This document shows, piece by piece, positions 51,159 to 60,542 of a stretch of 64,000 nt of DNA (the stretch's first letter is position 1; each line of letters begins with the position of its first letter). Where the stretch lies: assembly GCF_019100495.1 (NCBI RefSeq), contig NZ_JAHRVA010000001.1, forward strand, positions 310,001-374,000, given 5' to 3'. Origin of the DNA: Falsochrobactrum tianjinense (lineage in GTDB: Bacteria; Pseudomonadota; Alphaproteobacteria; Rhizobiales; Rhizobiaceae). The notes beneath the pieces were generated by a model. The model had not been told where the DNA came from and did not search any database. It worked only from the letters and a program-made list of their open reading frames with translations. The position numbers and the translations under genes are program-made.

Positions 51159-51317
51159 GATCAAAATGCTGCGTAATAAAATTTCGTTATAGGGTAATAA
51201 ATAGCCACAGAACGCTGCGTAAAGCCATTGCCTATTTGGCCGCTACGGGACACTCTGACCGGAATATAGCTGTCTTCAGGAAAGACAGCAGCCGGGCAGA
51301 ACTTGTGGAGGACGAGT

Positions 51318-52481
51318 ATGTTTGCTTCGGGCATGAATTTCGGTCTTGGCGAGGAGATCGAAGCCCTTCGCGATACGGTGCGCCGTTTTGCGAAAAGCCG
51401 CATTGCGCCGCTGGCCGCTGAAACCGACCGCAATAACGCATTTCCGATGCATCTTTGGCGTGAACTGGGTGAGCTTGGTGTACTCGGCATCACTGCGCCG
51501 GAAGACTATGGCGGCGCAGGCATGGGCTACCTTGCCCATTGCGTTGCTATGGAAGAAATCAGTCGCGCTTCCGCTTCTATCGGCTTGAGCTATGGGGCGC
51601 ATTCCAATCTTTGCGTCAATCAGATCAAGCGAAATGGTTCGCCCGAACAGCGCGCAAAATATCTGCCGAAACTCATTTCTGGCGAGCATGTCGGCGCGCT
51701 CGCCATGTCCGAGCCAGGTGCAGGCTCCGATGTGGTTTCGATGAAGCTTCACGCCGAAAAGCGGGGTGACGCTTATGTGCTGAACGGCAACAAGATGTGG
51801 ATCACCAACGGCCCGGATGCCGACGTACTGGTGGTCTATGCCAAGACCGATCCGGTGGCAGGCCCGCGCGGCATCAGCGCCTTTATTGTAGAGAAGGGTT
51901 TCAAGGGTTTTTCCACTGCGCAAAAGCTGGACAAGCTTGGCATGCGCGGCTCCAATACCTGTGAACTGGTGTTCGAAGATTGCGAAGTGCCAGCCGAAAA
52001 CCTGTTGGGTGAGGCGGGCAAGGGCGTCACCGTGTTGATGTCCGGTTTGGATTATGAGCGCGTCGTGCTGGCGGGCGGCCCGCTTGGCATCATGGCGGCT
52101 TGCCTCGATGTCGTGGTGCCTTATGTCCACGAGCGCAAGCAGTTCGACCAGCCCATTGGCGAGTTTCAGCTTATGCAGGGCAAGCTCGCGGATATGTATG
52201 TGCTGTTCAACGCCTCGCGGGCCTACGTTTATGCGGTGGCAGCGGCTTGCGACCGGGGCGAGACGACGCGCAAGGATGCGGCGGGCTGCATTCTTTACTC
52301 GGCGGAAAACGCCACACAGATGGCCTTGCAGGCGATCCAGGCGCTGGGCGGCAATGGCTATATCAATGATTATCCGACAGGCCGTCTGCTGCGCGATGCC
52401 AAGCTTTATGAAATCGGCGCAGGCACGTCGGAAATCCGGCGCATGCTGATCGGACGGGAACTCTTTCAGGAGACCCGCTGA
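51318..52481 (+). CDS. Isovaleryl-CoA dehydrogenase
   Basis: The product is an FAD-dependent acyl-CoA dehydrogenase that oxidises isovaleryl-CoA to 3-methylcrotonyl-CoA in leucine breakdown. It is 387 aa from the ATG at 51318, preceded by [29 protein letters not shown] and [20 protein letters not shown] are the family signatures; [17 protein letters not shown] contains the Glu typical of IVD, where the catalytic base lies in a helix other than in medium-chain enzymes. The stop shares one base with mccB (TGATG). It is first of the coupled set. Confidence 0.9.
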   Translation: MFASGMNFGLGEEIEALRDTVRRFAKSRIAPLAAETDRNNAFPMHLWRELGELGVLGITAPEDYGGAGMGYLAHCVAMEEISRASASIGLSYGAHSNLCVNQIKRNGSPEQRAKYLPKLISGEHVGALAMSEPGAGSDVVSMKLHAEKRGDAYVLNGNKMWITNGPDADVLVVYAKTDPVAGPRGISAFIVEKGFKGFSTAQKLDKLGMRGSNTCELVFEDCEVPAENLLGEAGKGVTVLMSGLDYERVVLAGGPLGIMAACLDVVVPYVHERKQFDQPIGEFQLMQGKLADMYVLFNASRAYVYAVAAACDRGETTRKDAAGCILYSAENATQMALQAIQALGGNGYINDYPTGRLLRDAKLYEIGAGTSEIRRMLIGRELFQETR

Positions 52482-54088
52482 TGCCGGTTCTCAAATCTGA
52501 AATCTCGACCCGCAGCGCCACTTTTGAAGCCAATCGCAAGGCGATGCTCACGGCGATTGACGTGGTGGCGGAAGCATCGCGCATTGCCATTGACGGCGGC
52601 GGCGAGAAGGCACGCGAGCGCCATGTTTCACGCGGAAAGCTTCTGCCGCGCGAGCGTGTTGCGCAATTGCTCGATCCGGGTTCGCCCTTTCTGGAAGTAG
52701 GGCTGACGGCAGCCCATGGCATGTATGGCGGGGCGGCGCCTTCGGCTGGCATCATCACCGGCATCGGGCGGGTATCGGGCCGCGACTGTATGATCGTCTG
52801 CAACGATGCAACGGTGAAGGGCGGTACCTATTATCCAGTTACGGTGAAAAAGCATCTGCGCGCGCAGGAGATCGCAGGCGAAAATCGTCTGCCCTGCATC
52901 TATCTGGTCGATTCCGGCGGCGCGAACCTGCCCAATCAGGACGAGGTTTTCCCGGATCGCGACCATTTCGGGCGCATCTTTTATAATCAGGCGCAGATGT
53001 CGGCGGCGTGCATTCCGCAAATTGCCGTGGTTATGGGGTCGTGCACCGCAGGCGGCGCTTATGTGCCTGCCATGAGCGATGAAACGGTGATTGTGCGCAA
53101 TCAGGGTACGATCTTTCTGGCTGGGCCGCCGCTGGTCAAAGCCGCAACCGGCGAAGTGGTGACGGCGGAAGATCTGGGCGGTGGCGATGTGCATACACGG
53201 CTTTCCGGCGTGGCCGATCATCTCGCTAATGACGATGCGCATGCGCTACAGATCGCCCGTGCCATTGCAGCCAATCTCAACAGCGAGAAGCGCAGCTTCA
53301 TCCCAAGGGGCGACGGCACTGCGCCGCTTTATGACCCGGAGGAAATTCTGGGCGTGGTTTCCGCCGATACACGCATCCCCTATGATGTGCGCGAGGTGAT
53401 TGCGCGACTGGTCGACGGTTCGGAGTTCGACGAATTCAAGGCGCGTTTCGGCATCACCCTCGTGTGCGGTTTTGCCAGCCTTTACGGTATGCCGGTCGGG
53501 ATCATTGCCAATAATGGCGTGCTGTTGTCGGACGCGGCGCTCAAGGGTGCGCATTTCATCGAGCTTTGCTGCCAGCGCAATATTCCGCTGGTCTTCTTGC
53601 AGAATATCACCGGCTTCATGGTCGGACGCAAGTATGAGGCTGAAGGCATCGCCAAGCATGGTGCAAAGCTGGTGACAGCAGTGGCGACGGCCAATGTGCC
53701 GAAGATCACCATGCTGATCGGCGCATCCTATGGCGCTGGCAATTACGGCATGGCCGGGCGGGCCTATTCGCCACGTTTTCTGTGGACCTGGCCGAACAGC
53801 CGCATCGCGGTCATGGGCGGCGAACAGGCGGCGGGCGTGCTGGCAACCGTCAAGCGCGACGGGATCGAGCGAACCGGCGGCACATGGTCGGCGGATGAGG
53901 AAGCGGAGTTCAAGCGCCCGACGCTGGAAATGTTCGAGCGCCAGAGCCACCCGCTTTATGCGTCTGCGCGGCTTTGGGATGACGGTATCGTTGATCCGCG
54001 CAAGAGCCGCGAGGTACTGGGTCTGTCACTTTCAGCCACGCTGAATGCGCCTGTCGAGCCGACGCGCTTTGGTTTGTTCCGGATGTAA
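52481..54088 (+). CDS. Methylcrotonyl-CoA carboxylase, carboxyltransferase subunit
   Basis: This is the beta subunit of 535 aa that moves the carboxyl group from biotin to 3-methylcrotonyl-CoA. [69 protein letters not shown] and [16 protein letters not shown] match the MCC beta group closely, with crotonase-fold oxyanion loops. C-terminal [22 protein letters not shown] completes it. It is coupled to the dehydrogenase at its start and lies 11 nt before the biotin-carrying subunit. Confidence 0.92.
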   Translation: MPVLKSEISTRSATFEANRKAMLTAIDVVAEASRIAIDGGGEKARERHVSRGKLLPRERVAQLLDPGSPFLEVGLTAAHGMYGGAAPSAGIITGIGRVSGRDCMIVCNDATVKGGTYYPVTVKKHLRAQEIAGENRLPCIYLVDSGGANLPNQDEVFPDRDHFGRIFYNQAQMSAACIPQIAVVMGSCTAGGAYVPAMSDETVIVRNQGTIFLAGPPLVKAATGEVVTAEDLGGGDVHTRLSGVADHLANDDAHALQIARAIAANLNSEKRSFIPRGDGTAPLYDPEEILGVVSADTRIPYDVREVIARLVDGSEFDEFKARFGITLVCGFASLYGMPVGIIANNGVLLSDAALKGAHFIELCCQRNIPLVFLQNITGFMVGRKYEAEGIAKHGAKLVTAVATANVPKITMLIGASYGAGNYGMAGRAYSPRFLWTWPNSRIAVMGGEQAAGVLATVKRDGIERTGGTWSADEEAEFKRPTLEMFERQSHPLYASARLWDDGIVDPRKSREVLGLSLSATLNAPVEPTRFGLFRM

Positions 54089-54099
54089 GGGGCGATCAG

Positions 54100-56121
54100 A
54101 TGTTCAAGAAGATACTGATTGCCAATCGCGGAGAAATTGCCTGCCGGGTCATTCGCACGGCGCGTAAATTGGGCATTGCCACCGTCGCGATCTATTCCGA
54201 TGCCGACGCCCACGCGCTGCATGTGGAGATGGCCGACGAGGCGGTGCGCGTCGGCCCGGCAGCTTCCGCGCAAAGCTACCTCAATATCGAAGCGATCATC
54301 AAAGCCGCGCGCGATACGGGTGCACAAGCGATCCATCCGGGCTACGGCTTCCTGTCGGAAAATCCGGCTTTCGTGGATGCTGTCAAGAAAGCGGGCCTCA
54401 CCTTCATTGGCCCGTCAGCCAAAGCCATCCGCGCCATGGGGCTGAAGGATGCCGCCAAGGCGCTGATGGAAAAGGCAGGCGTGCCAGTCGTGCCGGGCTA
54501 TCATGGCGACAAGCAGGATGGCGCTTTTCTTCAAAGCAAGGCGGACGCAATTGGCTATCCCGTGCTGATCAAGGCGCGGGCTGGCGGTGGCGGCAAAGGC
54601 ATGCGCCGTGTCGATCAAGCCGCTGATTTCGCGGCAGCATTGGACAGTGCGCGGCGCGAGGCGGAAGCCTCTTTCGGCGATGGCGCTGTGCTGATCGAAA
54701 AATACATGACCAAGCCGCGCCATATCGAGGTGCAGTTTTTTGGCGACAATCACGGCAATGCCGTGCATCTTTTTGAGCGCGATTGCTCGCTGCAACGCCG
54801 CCATCAGAAAGTGATCGAGGAAGCGCCTGCGCCGGGCATGACGCCGGACATGCGCGCAGCCATGGGCGAGGCGGCGGTCAAGGCCGCACAGGCGATTGGC
54901 TATTCTGGTGCGGGCACGGTGGAATTCATCGCCGATGTCTCGGAAGGGCTGCGGCCGGACCGCTTTTTCTTCATGGAAATGAACACGCGGTTGCAGGTGG
55001 AGCATCCGGTGACGGAAGCGATCACCGGGCTCGACCTTGTCGAATGGCAATTGCGTGTGGCTTCCGGCGAGGCGCTGCCGAAGCATCAAGACGAACTTTC
55101 CATAAATGGCTGGGCTTTCGAGGCGCGGCTTTATGCGGAAGACCCGGCGCGAGATTTTCTGCCTGCAACAGGCAAGCTTTCCCTGTTTGCGCCGCCTGAA
55201 AATGCGCGTGTCGATTCCGGCGTGCGCACCGGCGACACGATCACGCCGTTCTATGATCCGATGATCGCAAAGATCGTCGCCCATGGAACAACGCGCGATG
55301 AGGCGCTGAACCGGCTCGATGCGGCGCTCAATCAGACCCGTATTGCCGGGCTTGTCACCAATCGACAGTTCCTGTCGGCGCTCTGCAATCTCGAAGCTTT
55401 CCGCACAGGTGATGTCGATACCGGTTTGATTGCACGCGAGACGGCGGTGCTGTTCACGGATGAGCAGCCTTCAGACATCGCTTTTGCGCTGGCTGCGCTT
55501 GGGGCGCTCGATCTTCTTGATGCGCCATTGAAGGATAGTCCCTGGACGAGCCTGCGCGGGTTCCGCCTGTGGGGTGAGGCTTCGCGCTCGGTTCTGCTCG
55601 ATCATCACGGCGAGCGCCACACGGTAAGCTTCACGGCCAGGGGCGAGGGGCATTTCGGCTTTGCTTTCGGCACCATCGAAATTCGTAGCCATAAGAACGG
55701 ACTGGTTCGCTTTGCCGTTGAGGGCCGCGTGTCGCAAGCGTCTGTCTTGCGCATCGGGCATGACGTAACGGTGCAACTCGACGGTCGCGACATCATATTT
55801 CATCATGTGCAGTCGGTCGGTGCGGAAGAGGACACTTCGAACGAAAGCCGCATCCTGTCACCGATGCCGGGACTGGTGCGGCTGGTTTCCGTGGTGGAGG
55901 GCACCAGCGTGGCAAAGGGCGATCCTCTGGTGACGATGGAGGCCATGAAGATGGAGTTGTCTCTGACCGCGCCGCGCGACGGCAAGGTTGCGTCCGTAAC
56001 CGTTGCGGCGGGCGATCAGATCAATGAAGGCGCGCTGCTTGTTGAACTGGAGTATGATCCCGAAAAGTGGGAACCGGTTTTCGGAGAAGATCATACTCAA
56101 ACAAAAAACAGAGCGGGATAA
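54100..56121 (+). CDS. Methylcrotonyl-CoA carboxylase, biotin-carboxylase subunit
   Basis: This is the alpha subunit of 673 aa with biotin carboxylase and carrier domains. The N-terminal half has KILIANRGEIACRVIRTARKLGI, KARAGGGGKGMR (ATP-grasp) and FFMEMNTRLQVEHPVTE. The biotinyl domain at the end has EAMKMEL, with the biotinylated lysine at K617. The middle region (about 450-560) is the less conserved linker to the beta subunit. GGGCGATCAG precedes the ATG. It works with the preceding carboxyltransferase in the same operon. Confidence 0.93.
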   Translation: MFKKILIANRGEIACRVIRTARKLGIATVAIYSDADAHALHVEMADEAVRVGPAASAQSYLNIEAIIKAARDTGAQAIHPGYGFLSENPAFVDAVKKAGLTFIGPSAKAIRAMGLKDAAKALMEKAGVPVVPGYHGDKQDGAFLQSKADAIGYPVLIKARAGGGGKGMRRVDQAADFAAALDSARREAEASFGDGAVLIEKYMTKPRHIEVQFFGDNHGNAVHLFERDCSLQRRHQKVIEEAPAPGMTPDMRAAMGEAAVKAAQAIGYSGAGTVEFIADVSEGLRPDRFFFMEMNTRLQVEHPVTEAITGLDLVEWQLRVASGEALPKHQDELSINGWAFEARLYAEDPARDFLPATGKLSLFAPPENARVDSGVRTGDTITPFYDPMIAKIVAHGTTRDEALNRLDAALNQTRIAGLVTNRQFLSALCNLEAFRTGDVDTGLIARETAVLFTDEQPSDIAFALAALGALDLLDAPLKDSPWTSLRGFRLWGEASRSVLLDHHGERHTVSFTARGEGHFGFAFGTIEIRSHKNGLVRFAVEGRVSQASVLRIGHDVTVQLDGRDIIFHHVQSVGAEEDTSNESRILSPMPGLVRLVSVVEGTSVAKGDPLVTMEAMKMELSLTAPRDGKVASVTVAAGDQINEGALLVELEYDPEKWEPVFGEDHTQTKNRAG

Positions 56122-56157
56122 TGAGCGGCTTGCGACATCCCGCTCGGGAGGAAGAAC

Positions 56158-57021
56158 ATGGCTGAACATGTCGAAATCGTCGAAATGGCTGCGCGTGACG
56201 GCCTGCAGAACGAAAAACGTTTTGTGCCGACAGCGGACAAGATCGCGCTGATCGACCGCCTGTCCGGTTGCGGTTATTCCCGCATCGAGGCGACGAGCTT
56301 CGTCAGCCCCAAATGGGTGCCGCAACTGGCAGACGCAACGGAAGTCATGGCCGGTATCCACCGCGCCAACAGCGTGCGCTATTCGGTGCTCGTGCCCAAC
56401 ATGAAGGGCTATGAAGCTGCCGCTGCCGCCAATGTCGATGAGATTGCGGTTTTCATTTCCGCCTCGGAAGGTTTTTCTAAGGCCAATATCAATTGCTCGA
56501 TTGCCGAAAGCATCGAGCGGCTGTCACCGGTCATTGGCGCTGCCATCAATGACGGTCTGGCCATTCGCGGCTATGTGAGCTGCGTGGTCGAATGTCCCTA
56601 TGACGGGCCGGTGGCACCGCAAGCGGTTGCCGATGTGACAGAGCAACTCTTCTCGCTCGGCTGTCACGAAGTAAGCCTTGGCGACACGATCGGGCGCGGC
56701 ACGCCGGACAAGGTGGCGGCCATGCTGGATGCCGTGCTGGCGATTGCGCCGGCCCACAGCCTTGCCGGGCACTATCACGATACCGGCGGGCGGGCGCTCG
56801 ACAATATTCGTGTCAGTCTGGAGAAGGGGCTACGAGTGTTCGATGCGTCGGTCGGCGGGCTCGGCGGTTGTCCTTTCGCGCCGGGCGCCAAGGGCAATGT
56901 CGATACAGTTTCCGTTGTCGAAAGGCTGCATGGGCTCGGCTTCGAAACGGGGCTTGATATCGACAGGCTCAGATCAGCTGCGCATTTTGCGCAGGCATTA
57001 CGGCAGGATAAAGCGGCATGA
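56158..57021 (+). CDS. Hydroxymethylglutaryl-CoA lyase
   Basis: The product splits HMG-CoA to acetyl-CoA and acetoacetate, the final step of leucine degradation. The 287-aa TIM-barrel protein begins VEIVEMAARDGLQNEKRFVPTADK, with the Arg-Asp motif, and ends with the HMGL signature GGLGGCPFAPGAKGNVDT; the Cys in GGCPFAPGA is catalytic. GYVSCVVECPYDGPV and GDTIGRGTP are further conserved blocks, and HYHDTGGRA holds the metal histidines. The ribosome-binding site is GGGAGGAAG. Its stop overlaps the next gene by 4 nt (ATGA). Confidence 0.93.
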   Translation: MAEHVEIVEMAARDGLQNEKRFVPTADKIALIDRLSGCGYSRIEATSFVSPKWVPQLADATEVMAGIHRANSVRYSVLVPNMKGYEAAAAANVDEIAVFISASEGFSKANINCSIAESIERLSPVIGAAINDGLAIRGYVSCVVECPYDGPVAPQAVADVTEQLFSLGCHEVSLGDTIGRGTPDKVAAMLDAVLAIAPAHSLAGHYHDTGGRALDNIRVSLEKGLRVFDASVGGLGGCPFAPGAKGNVDTVSVVERLHGLGFETGLDIDRLRSAAHFAQALRQDKAA

Positions 57022-57812
57022 ACGCTTTCGAGACACTCCATATCGCCATCGATGCGCGCGGCGTGGCCACACTGACGCTCAATCGGCCAGAGCGGCATAA
57101 TGCGCTCTCCGGCCTGATGATCGACGAACTGACGACGGCGGCGCTGCATCTGGCGGATAATCCTGGCATACGCATCGTGATTCTCACCGGTGTGGGTGTC
57201 AGTTTTTGCGCGGGCGGCGATCTTGGCTGGATGCAGGAACAGGTGAAGGCCACTCGCGCGCAGCGCATTGAGGAGGCGCGCAAGCTCGCCCTCATGCTGA
57301 AAGCGCTGCTCGACCTCCCAAAACCGCTGATCGGGCGCATCAACGGACAGGCCTATGGCGGTGGGGTTGGGCTTATCAGCATTTGCGATGCAGCCATTGC
57401 GGTTTCCGGCGCGCGCTTCGGGCTGACGGAAACAAAGCTGGGGCTGATACCCGCCACTATCAGCCCCTATGTGGTGGCGCGCATTGGACAGGCACATGCT
57501 CTGCGCACATTCACCTCGGCGCGGATTTTCGACGCTCATGAGGCAAGGCGTATCGGACTTCTGACGGCTGTCGTTGAGCCCGAAAATCTCGACGCGGCAA
57601 TAGAAGCGGAGATAAAGCCTTATTTCTCCACCGCTCCCGCCGCCGTCGCCGCATCCAAACGATTAGTGCACGCACTAGGCGCACCGATAGACGAGACAGT
57701 CATCGAAATGACGCTGACCCGTCTTGCCGATATATGGGAAACACCGGAGGCTGCGGAAGGGATCGCGGCATTTTTTGCGAAGCAGTTACCATCATGGAAA
57801 AGAGAAGAATAA
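57018..57812 (+). CDS. Methylglutaconyl-CoA hydratase (crotonase family)
   Basis: The product is a crotonase-fold protein of 264 aa. In this operon the missing step is hydration of 3-methylglutaconyl-CoA to HMG-CoA, and the gene fills it. FCAGGDLGWMQEQ and GRINGQAYGGGVGLISICDAAIA form the oxyanion hole, and FGLTETKLGLIPATISPYV holds a catalytic acidic residue. The first catalytic Glu position of standard hydratases (GGGCEL) reads GGGVGL, a feature shared with methylglutaconyl-CoA hydratases. The start is translationally coupled to the lyase. Confidence 0.87.
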   Translation: MNAFETLHIAIDARGVATLTLNRPERHNALSGLMIDELTTAALHLADNPGIRIVILTGVGVSFCAGGDLGWMQEQVKATRAQRIEEARKLALMLKALLDLPKPLIGRINGQAYGGGVGLISICDAAIAVSGARFGLTETKLGLIPATISPYVVARIGQAHALRTFTSARIFDAHEARRIGLLTAVVEPENLDAAIEAEIKPYFSTAPAAVAASKRLVHALGAPIDETVIEMTLTRLADIWETPEAAEGIAAFFAKQLPSWKREE

Positions 57813-58131
57813 AATTTATCGGGGGACCGAATTTCGTTGCGATTGCCGGTACTTGGCTACTTGCAATCGCTAGCCGGAAATGCATTCTTATTATATTATG
57901 AAAGCCTGATCCCGCTCCGGAACATGATTCCGAAAAAGCAGACGCGATTTCGGATATATTATGGCTGGGGAACCCCGCAAATGGCGCGGGATGCGGTTTT
58001 TGGATTGACCCTTTGCGCCAAGAAATTGACAAAGGGGAGGGTCAGGTAATTCGCCAGCGCGCAGGCGTTGAAAATTATCGACATGGGTTGTCTGGGGCTA
58101 TTCGAAAAATGCCTCGCTAAAGGAGAAAGAC
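57813..58131. other. Intergenic region before the Liv-type binding protein
   Basis: No gene is supported; a 70-codon frame near 57837 lacks a ribosome-binding site and family resemblance. It contains a decayed palindromic element (57916-57954), a TTGACA box (58026-58031) without a clear -10, and AAAGGAGAAAG just before the next start. Confidence 0.5.
57916..57954. repeat. Degenerate palindromic element
   Basis: TCCGAAA (57929-57935) and TTTCGGA (57948-57954) flank AAGCAGACGCGA, and CCGGAA precedes TTCCG. The layout resembles the perfect palindrome at 47819-47857, so it may be a diverged copy of the same family. Confidence 0.4.
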
Positions 58132-59238
58132 ATGAACCTGAAACTGCTTTCCAGCGTGGCTTTCGCTGCGACACTCGGCTTTGCCAGTGCAGCTTACGCA
58201 GATATCACGATCGGCGTCGTCGCGCCGCTGACCGGCCCTGTCGCCGCCTATGGCGATCAGGTCAGAAAGGGTGCGGAAACCGCCGTTGAAGTCATTAACG
58301 CCAGCGGCGGCATCAATGGCGAGAAGGTCGTTCTCAAATTTGCCGACGATGCCGGCGAACCGAAGCAGGGCGTTTCCGCTGCCAACCAGATTGTCGGCGA
58401 CGGAATCAAATTCGTCGTCGGCCCGGTCACGACCGGCGTTGCCATTCCGGTTTCCGACGTGTTCTCGGAAAATGGCGTTCTGATGGTCACCCCGACCGCC
58501 ACCGGTCCGGACCTGACTGCGCGCGGCCTGGAAAACGTATTCCGCACCTGCGGTCGTGATGATCAGCAGGCCGATGTCATGGCCGACTATTTTCTGAAGA
58601 ACTTCAAGGACAAGAAGGTTGCTATCGTCCACGATAAGGGCGCTTATGGCAAGGGACTGGCCGATTCTTTCAAGGCCGCGATCAACAAGGACGGTATCAC
58701 GGAAGTGCATTATGATTCCGTCACGCCCGGCGACAAGGATTTCAGTGCGCTTGTCACCAAGCTGAAAGCAGCTGGCACCGAAATCGTTTATTTCGGCGGT
58801 TATCATGGCGAAGGCGGCCTTCTGGCCCGCCAGTTGCATGATGCTGGTCTCAAGGCTCGGATTCTCGGCGGTGAAGGGCTGTCCAATACCGAATTCTGGG
58901 CGATTGGCGGCGACACGGCAGAGGGTACGCTGTTTACCAATGCGGTTGATGCGACGAAGAACCCGGCTTCCAAGGAAGCGGTTGATGCGCTCACGGCCAA
59001 GAACATCCCGGTCGAAGCCTTCACCATGAATGCCTATGCGGCAGTGCAGGTTCTCAAGGCTGGTATTGAGCGCGCCGATACGACGGATGATTCGGCAGCA
59101 GTCGCCAAGGCGCTGCATGACGGAGAGCCCATTGAAACGGTCATCGGCTCGTTGACCTATGGCGGCACCGGCGATCTGACCTCGCCGAGTTTTGACGTCT
59201 TCAAATGGGACGACGGGAAAATCGTCGGCGTTGAATAG
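58132..59238 (+). CDS. Branched-chain amino-acid ABC transporter binding protein (LivJ/K type)
   Basis: The product is a periplasmic binding protein of 368 aa with a Sec signal peptide ([23 protein letters not shown]). The mature chain begins [37 protein letters not shown], the LivK type-I fold start, and includes [36 protein letters not shown] and [11 protein letters not shown]. No permease or ATPase genes are adjacent, so it either pairs with Liv components elsewhere or supplies leucine-type substrates to them. Location after the leucine degradation operon supports branched-chain substrates, by inference. Confidence 0.9.
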   Translation: MNLKLLSSVAFAATLGFASAAYADITIGVVAPLTGPVAAYGDQVRKGAETAVEVINASGGINGEKVVLKFADDAGEPKQGVSAANQIVGDGIKFVVGPVTTGVAIPVSDVFSENGVLMVTPTATGPDLTARGLENVFRTCGRDDQQADVMADYFLKNFKDKKVAIVHDKGAYGKGLADSFKAAINKDGITEVHYDSVTPGDKDFSALVTKLKAAGTEIVYFGGYHGEGGLLARQLHDAGLKARILGGEGLSNTEFWAIGGDTAEGTLFTNAVDATKNPASKEAVDALTAKNIPVEAFTMNAYAAVQVLKAGIERADTTDDSAAVAKALHDGEPIETVIGSLTYGGTGDLTSPSFDVFKWDDGKIVGVE

Positions 59239-59259
59239 GTTTTTGCAAGGCAAATGAAG

Positions 59260-59286
59260 AAACGCCGGGTTTTGCCCGGCGTTTTT
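59260..59286. terminator. Terminator between the binding-protein gene and the phosphatase
   Basis: AAACGCCGGG (59260-59269) pairs with CCCGGCGTTT (59275-59284), a 10-bp stem with TTTTG loop and further T residues; A residues upstream allow function for the convergent gene. Confidence 0.9.
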
Positions 59287-59289
59287 ATT

Positions 59290-59883
59290 TTATGAGTCAG
59301 GATAGCCGAATTCTGCTTCGATGCTCTCGAACGTTTTTTCCATCGCATATGTCGAGCTTAGCGGAAAACCGAAATGCCCGTAGGCGAGGGACAATTGATG
59401 TTCAGCCTTGCCCTTGCCGCCCTTGGCTATGGCCGCAACGTAGAGTGCGGCGGCAAGCCCGGTGCGATCGGCCCCCGATTTACAATGAATGAGAACCGGC
59501 TTCTGTGCATTGCGCATCAGGGTGATAAGCTGCCGCGTCCGTTCCGGACTTAACTGCTTGCTGGCCGACATTTCAAAGTCGACATGCTGGATGCCGAGCG
59601 CCGTTGAAGCCGTAACCTCATCGTCATACCATTTCGAGCCGGTCTCCGGCCCGCGTAGGTTGATGATTGTCTTGATCCCAAAGTTTTTTTGCAGGTTGAT
59701 GATGCGCGCAGGATCGGGCTGGTTAGAGCGATACGCTTCTCCAGCAACGATTACATGGACATTGCCCTTATACTGGATTGTATAAAGATAGCCACCCATG
59801 ACGCTTGCGCCAGCCAGCACACTGAGGATAGCCAGCTTGGGGGCATTGATAGACCAGTGGGCGTATTTCTTGAAGAACGACAT
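59290..59883 (-). CDS. Membrane-anchored dual-specificity-type phosphatase
   Basis: The 197-aa product has one N-terminal membrane helix (about 15-33, PKLAILSVLAGASVMGGYL). The cysteine phosphatase signature HCKSGADRTG has C134 and R140, the Cys-x5-Arg loop. AGEAYRSNQPDPARI and INLRGPETG match the DSP group that includes bacterial Tyr/Ser phosphatases and phosphatidylglycerophosphatase-like enzymes. The catalytic domain would face the periplasm or cytosol depending on topology; the single helix with a basic N-terminus suggests periplasmic. The substrate is unknown. Monocistronic, convergent with the binding-protein gene. Confidence 0.82.
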   Translation of the reverse strand: MSFFKKYAHWSINAPKLAILSVLAGASVMGGYLYTIQYKGNVHVIVAGEAYRSNQPDPARIINLQKNFGIKTIINLRGPETGSKWYDDEVTASTALGIQHVDFEMSASKQLSPERTRQLITLMRNAQKPVLIHCKSGADRTGLAAALYVAAIAKGGKGKAEHQLSLAYGHFGFPLSSTYAMEKTFESIEAEFGYPDS

Positions 59884-60186
59884 GGGCCTTGTTTATAAGT
59901 AAATTATAAAATAAAATTATACCGCAATTATTGCTTGGCTGAGGGTGCGAATATAGTAAGATTCAGGCTTAATCTTGTTCGGGTACGAGTATGTTTTCTG
60001 TTGGTTTACATAAGTAGTTGGTAATGTTTTCCGACGTGTAGTGTCGGAAGTGATTTTGGCAAAATAGTCGTTTTCTCCGGTTTGGTTCAGGCGATCCCGC
60101 ATATTGTTCTGACGTTTAACTGTTGGTTAACCATGCTGATCTATCCTGAAGCCATGGAATCGGGGGCATTTTGGCGGAGCAGGTTT
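59884..60186. other. AT-rich intergenic region with hairpin and CtrA box
   Basis: No gene is supported. The segment holds an AT-rich tract (about 59895-59930), a 7-bp hairpin (TTCCGAC at 60029-60035 with GTCGGAA at 60043-60049), a perfect CtrA box (60116-60130) and the ribosome-binding site of the small gene. Confidence 0.5.
60116..60130 (+). promoter_or_regulatory. Perfect CtrA binding motif
   Basis: TTAA (60116-60119), seven bases, TTAA (60127-60130) followed by CC. This is the full TTAA-N7-TTAA consensus of the alphaproteobacterial cell-cycle regulator CtrA. It lies 57-71 nt before the start of a small gene, in promoter range. Confidence 0.65.
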
Positions 60187-60387
60187 ATGCAGCGCTACAG
60201 ATTTGATGATAAAACTATCTTGATAGAGGCCATAGTTGAGCTTCTCAACCGAGGGGTTGAGGCTGACGAGCTTGACCTTGTCCTCAGCCGAATTGGTCCG
60301 GTGGATCTGGATCTGATGCATGAGTGTTTGGTCGAAGTCTGGAATTACAATCATTCCGAACGGGTGCAAGCGCCGATGGCGGCTTGA
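60187..60387 (+). CDS. Small conserved-looking protein behind a CtrA box
   Basis: The product is 66 aa from the ATG at 60187, which follows GGCGGAG at good distance; earlier in-frame starts (60133, 60154) lack such a site. MQRYRFDDKTILIEAIVELLNRGVEADELDLVLSRIGPVDLDLMHECLVEVWNYN is mostly helical and acidic. There is no signal or membrane helix. I do not recognise the family and give no function. CtrA control is suggested by the upstream box. A structured RNA region with a terminator follows. Confidence 0.55.
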   Translation: MQRYRFDDKTILIEAIVELLNRGVEADELDLVLSRIGPVDLDLMHECLVEVWNYNHSERVQAPMAA

Positions 60388-60420
60388 TTGATTGGCTGCT
60401 TCGTGTGTCATACTCTTGAA

Positions 60421-60533
60421 ACAGAAAAGGCTTATACCTATTTCTGTATCGGGAATTCACTCAGGCTCGCGACCACGGATGTACTGGCGCGAACCAGGTG
60501 AATACAGAAGGTCGGGTTATCCCGGCCTTTTTT
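60421..60533 (+). ncRNA. Candidate small RNA ending in an intrinsic terminator
   Basis: A promoter-like TTGATT (60388-60393), 17 nt, TACTCT (60411-60416) would start a transcript near 60422. The first hairpin pairs ACAGAAA-AGG with CCTA-TTTCTGT (60421-60447). TTCTGT (60442-60447) and ATTCAC (60455-60460) can instead pair with GTGAAT-ACAGAA (60498-60509). The end is a 9-bp terminator stem (60508-60516 with 60521-60529) and a run of six T. Sequence shows only structure, so it may also be the 3' end of the small gene's message. Confidence 0.45.
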
Positions 60534-60542
60534 GTTTGTATT

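Noticed and set aside
57837-58049. 70-codon frame before the Liv-type binding protein
   Set aside because: No ribosome-binding site, no recognisable domain, overlaps the degenerate repeat.
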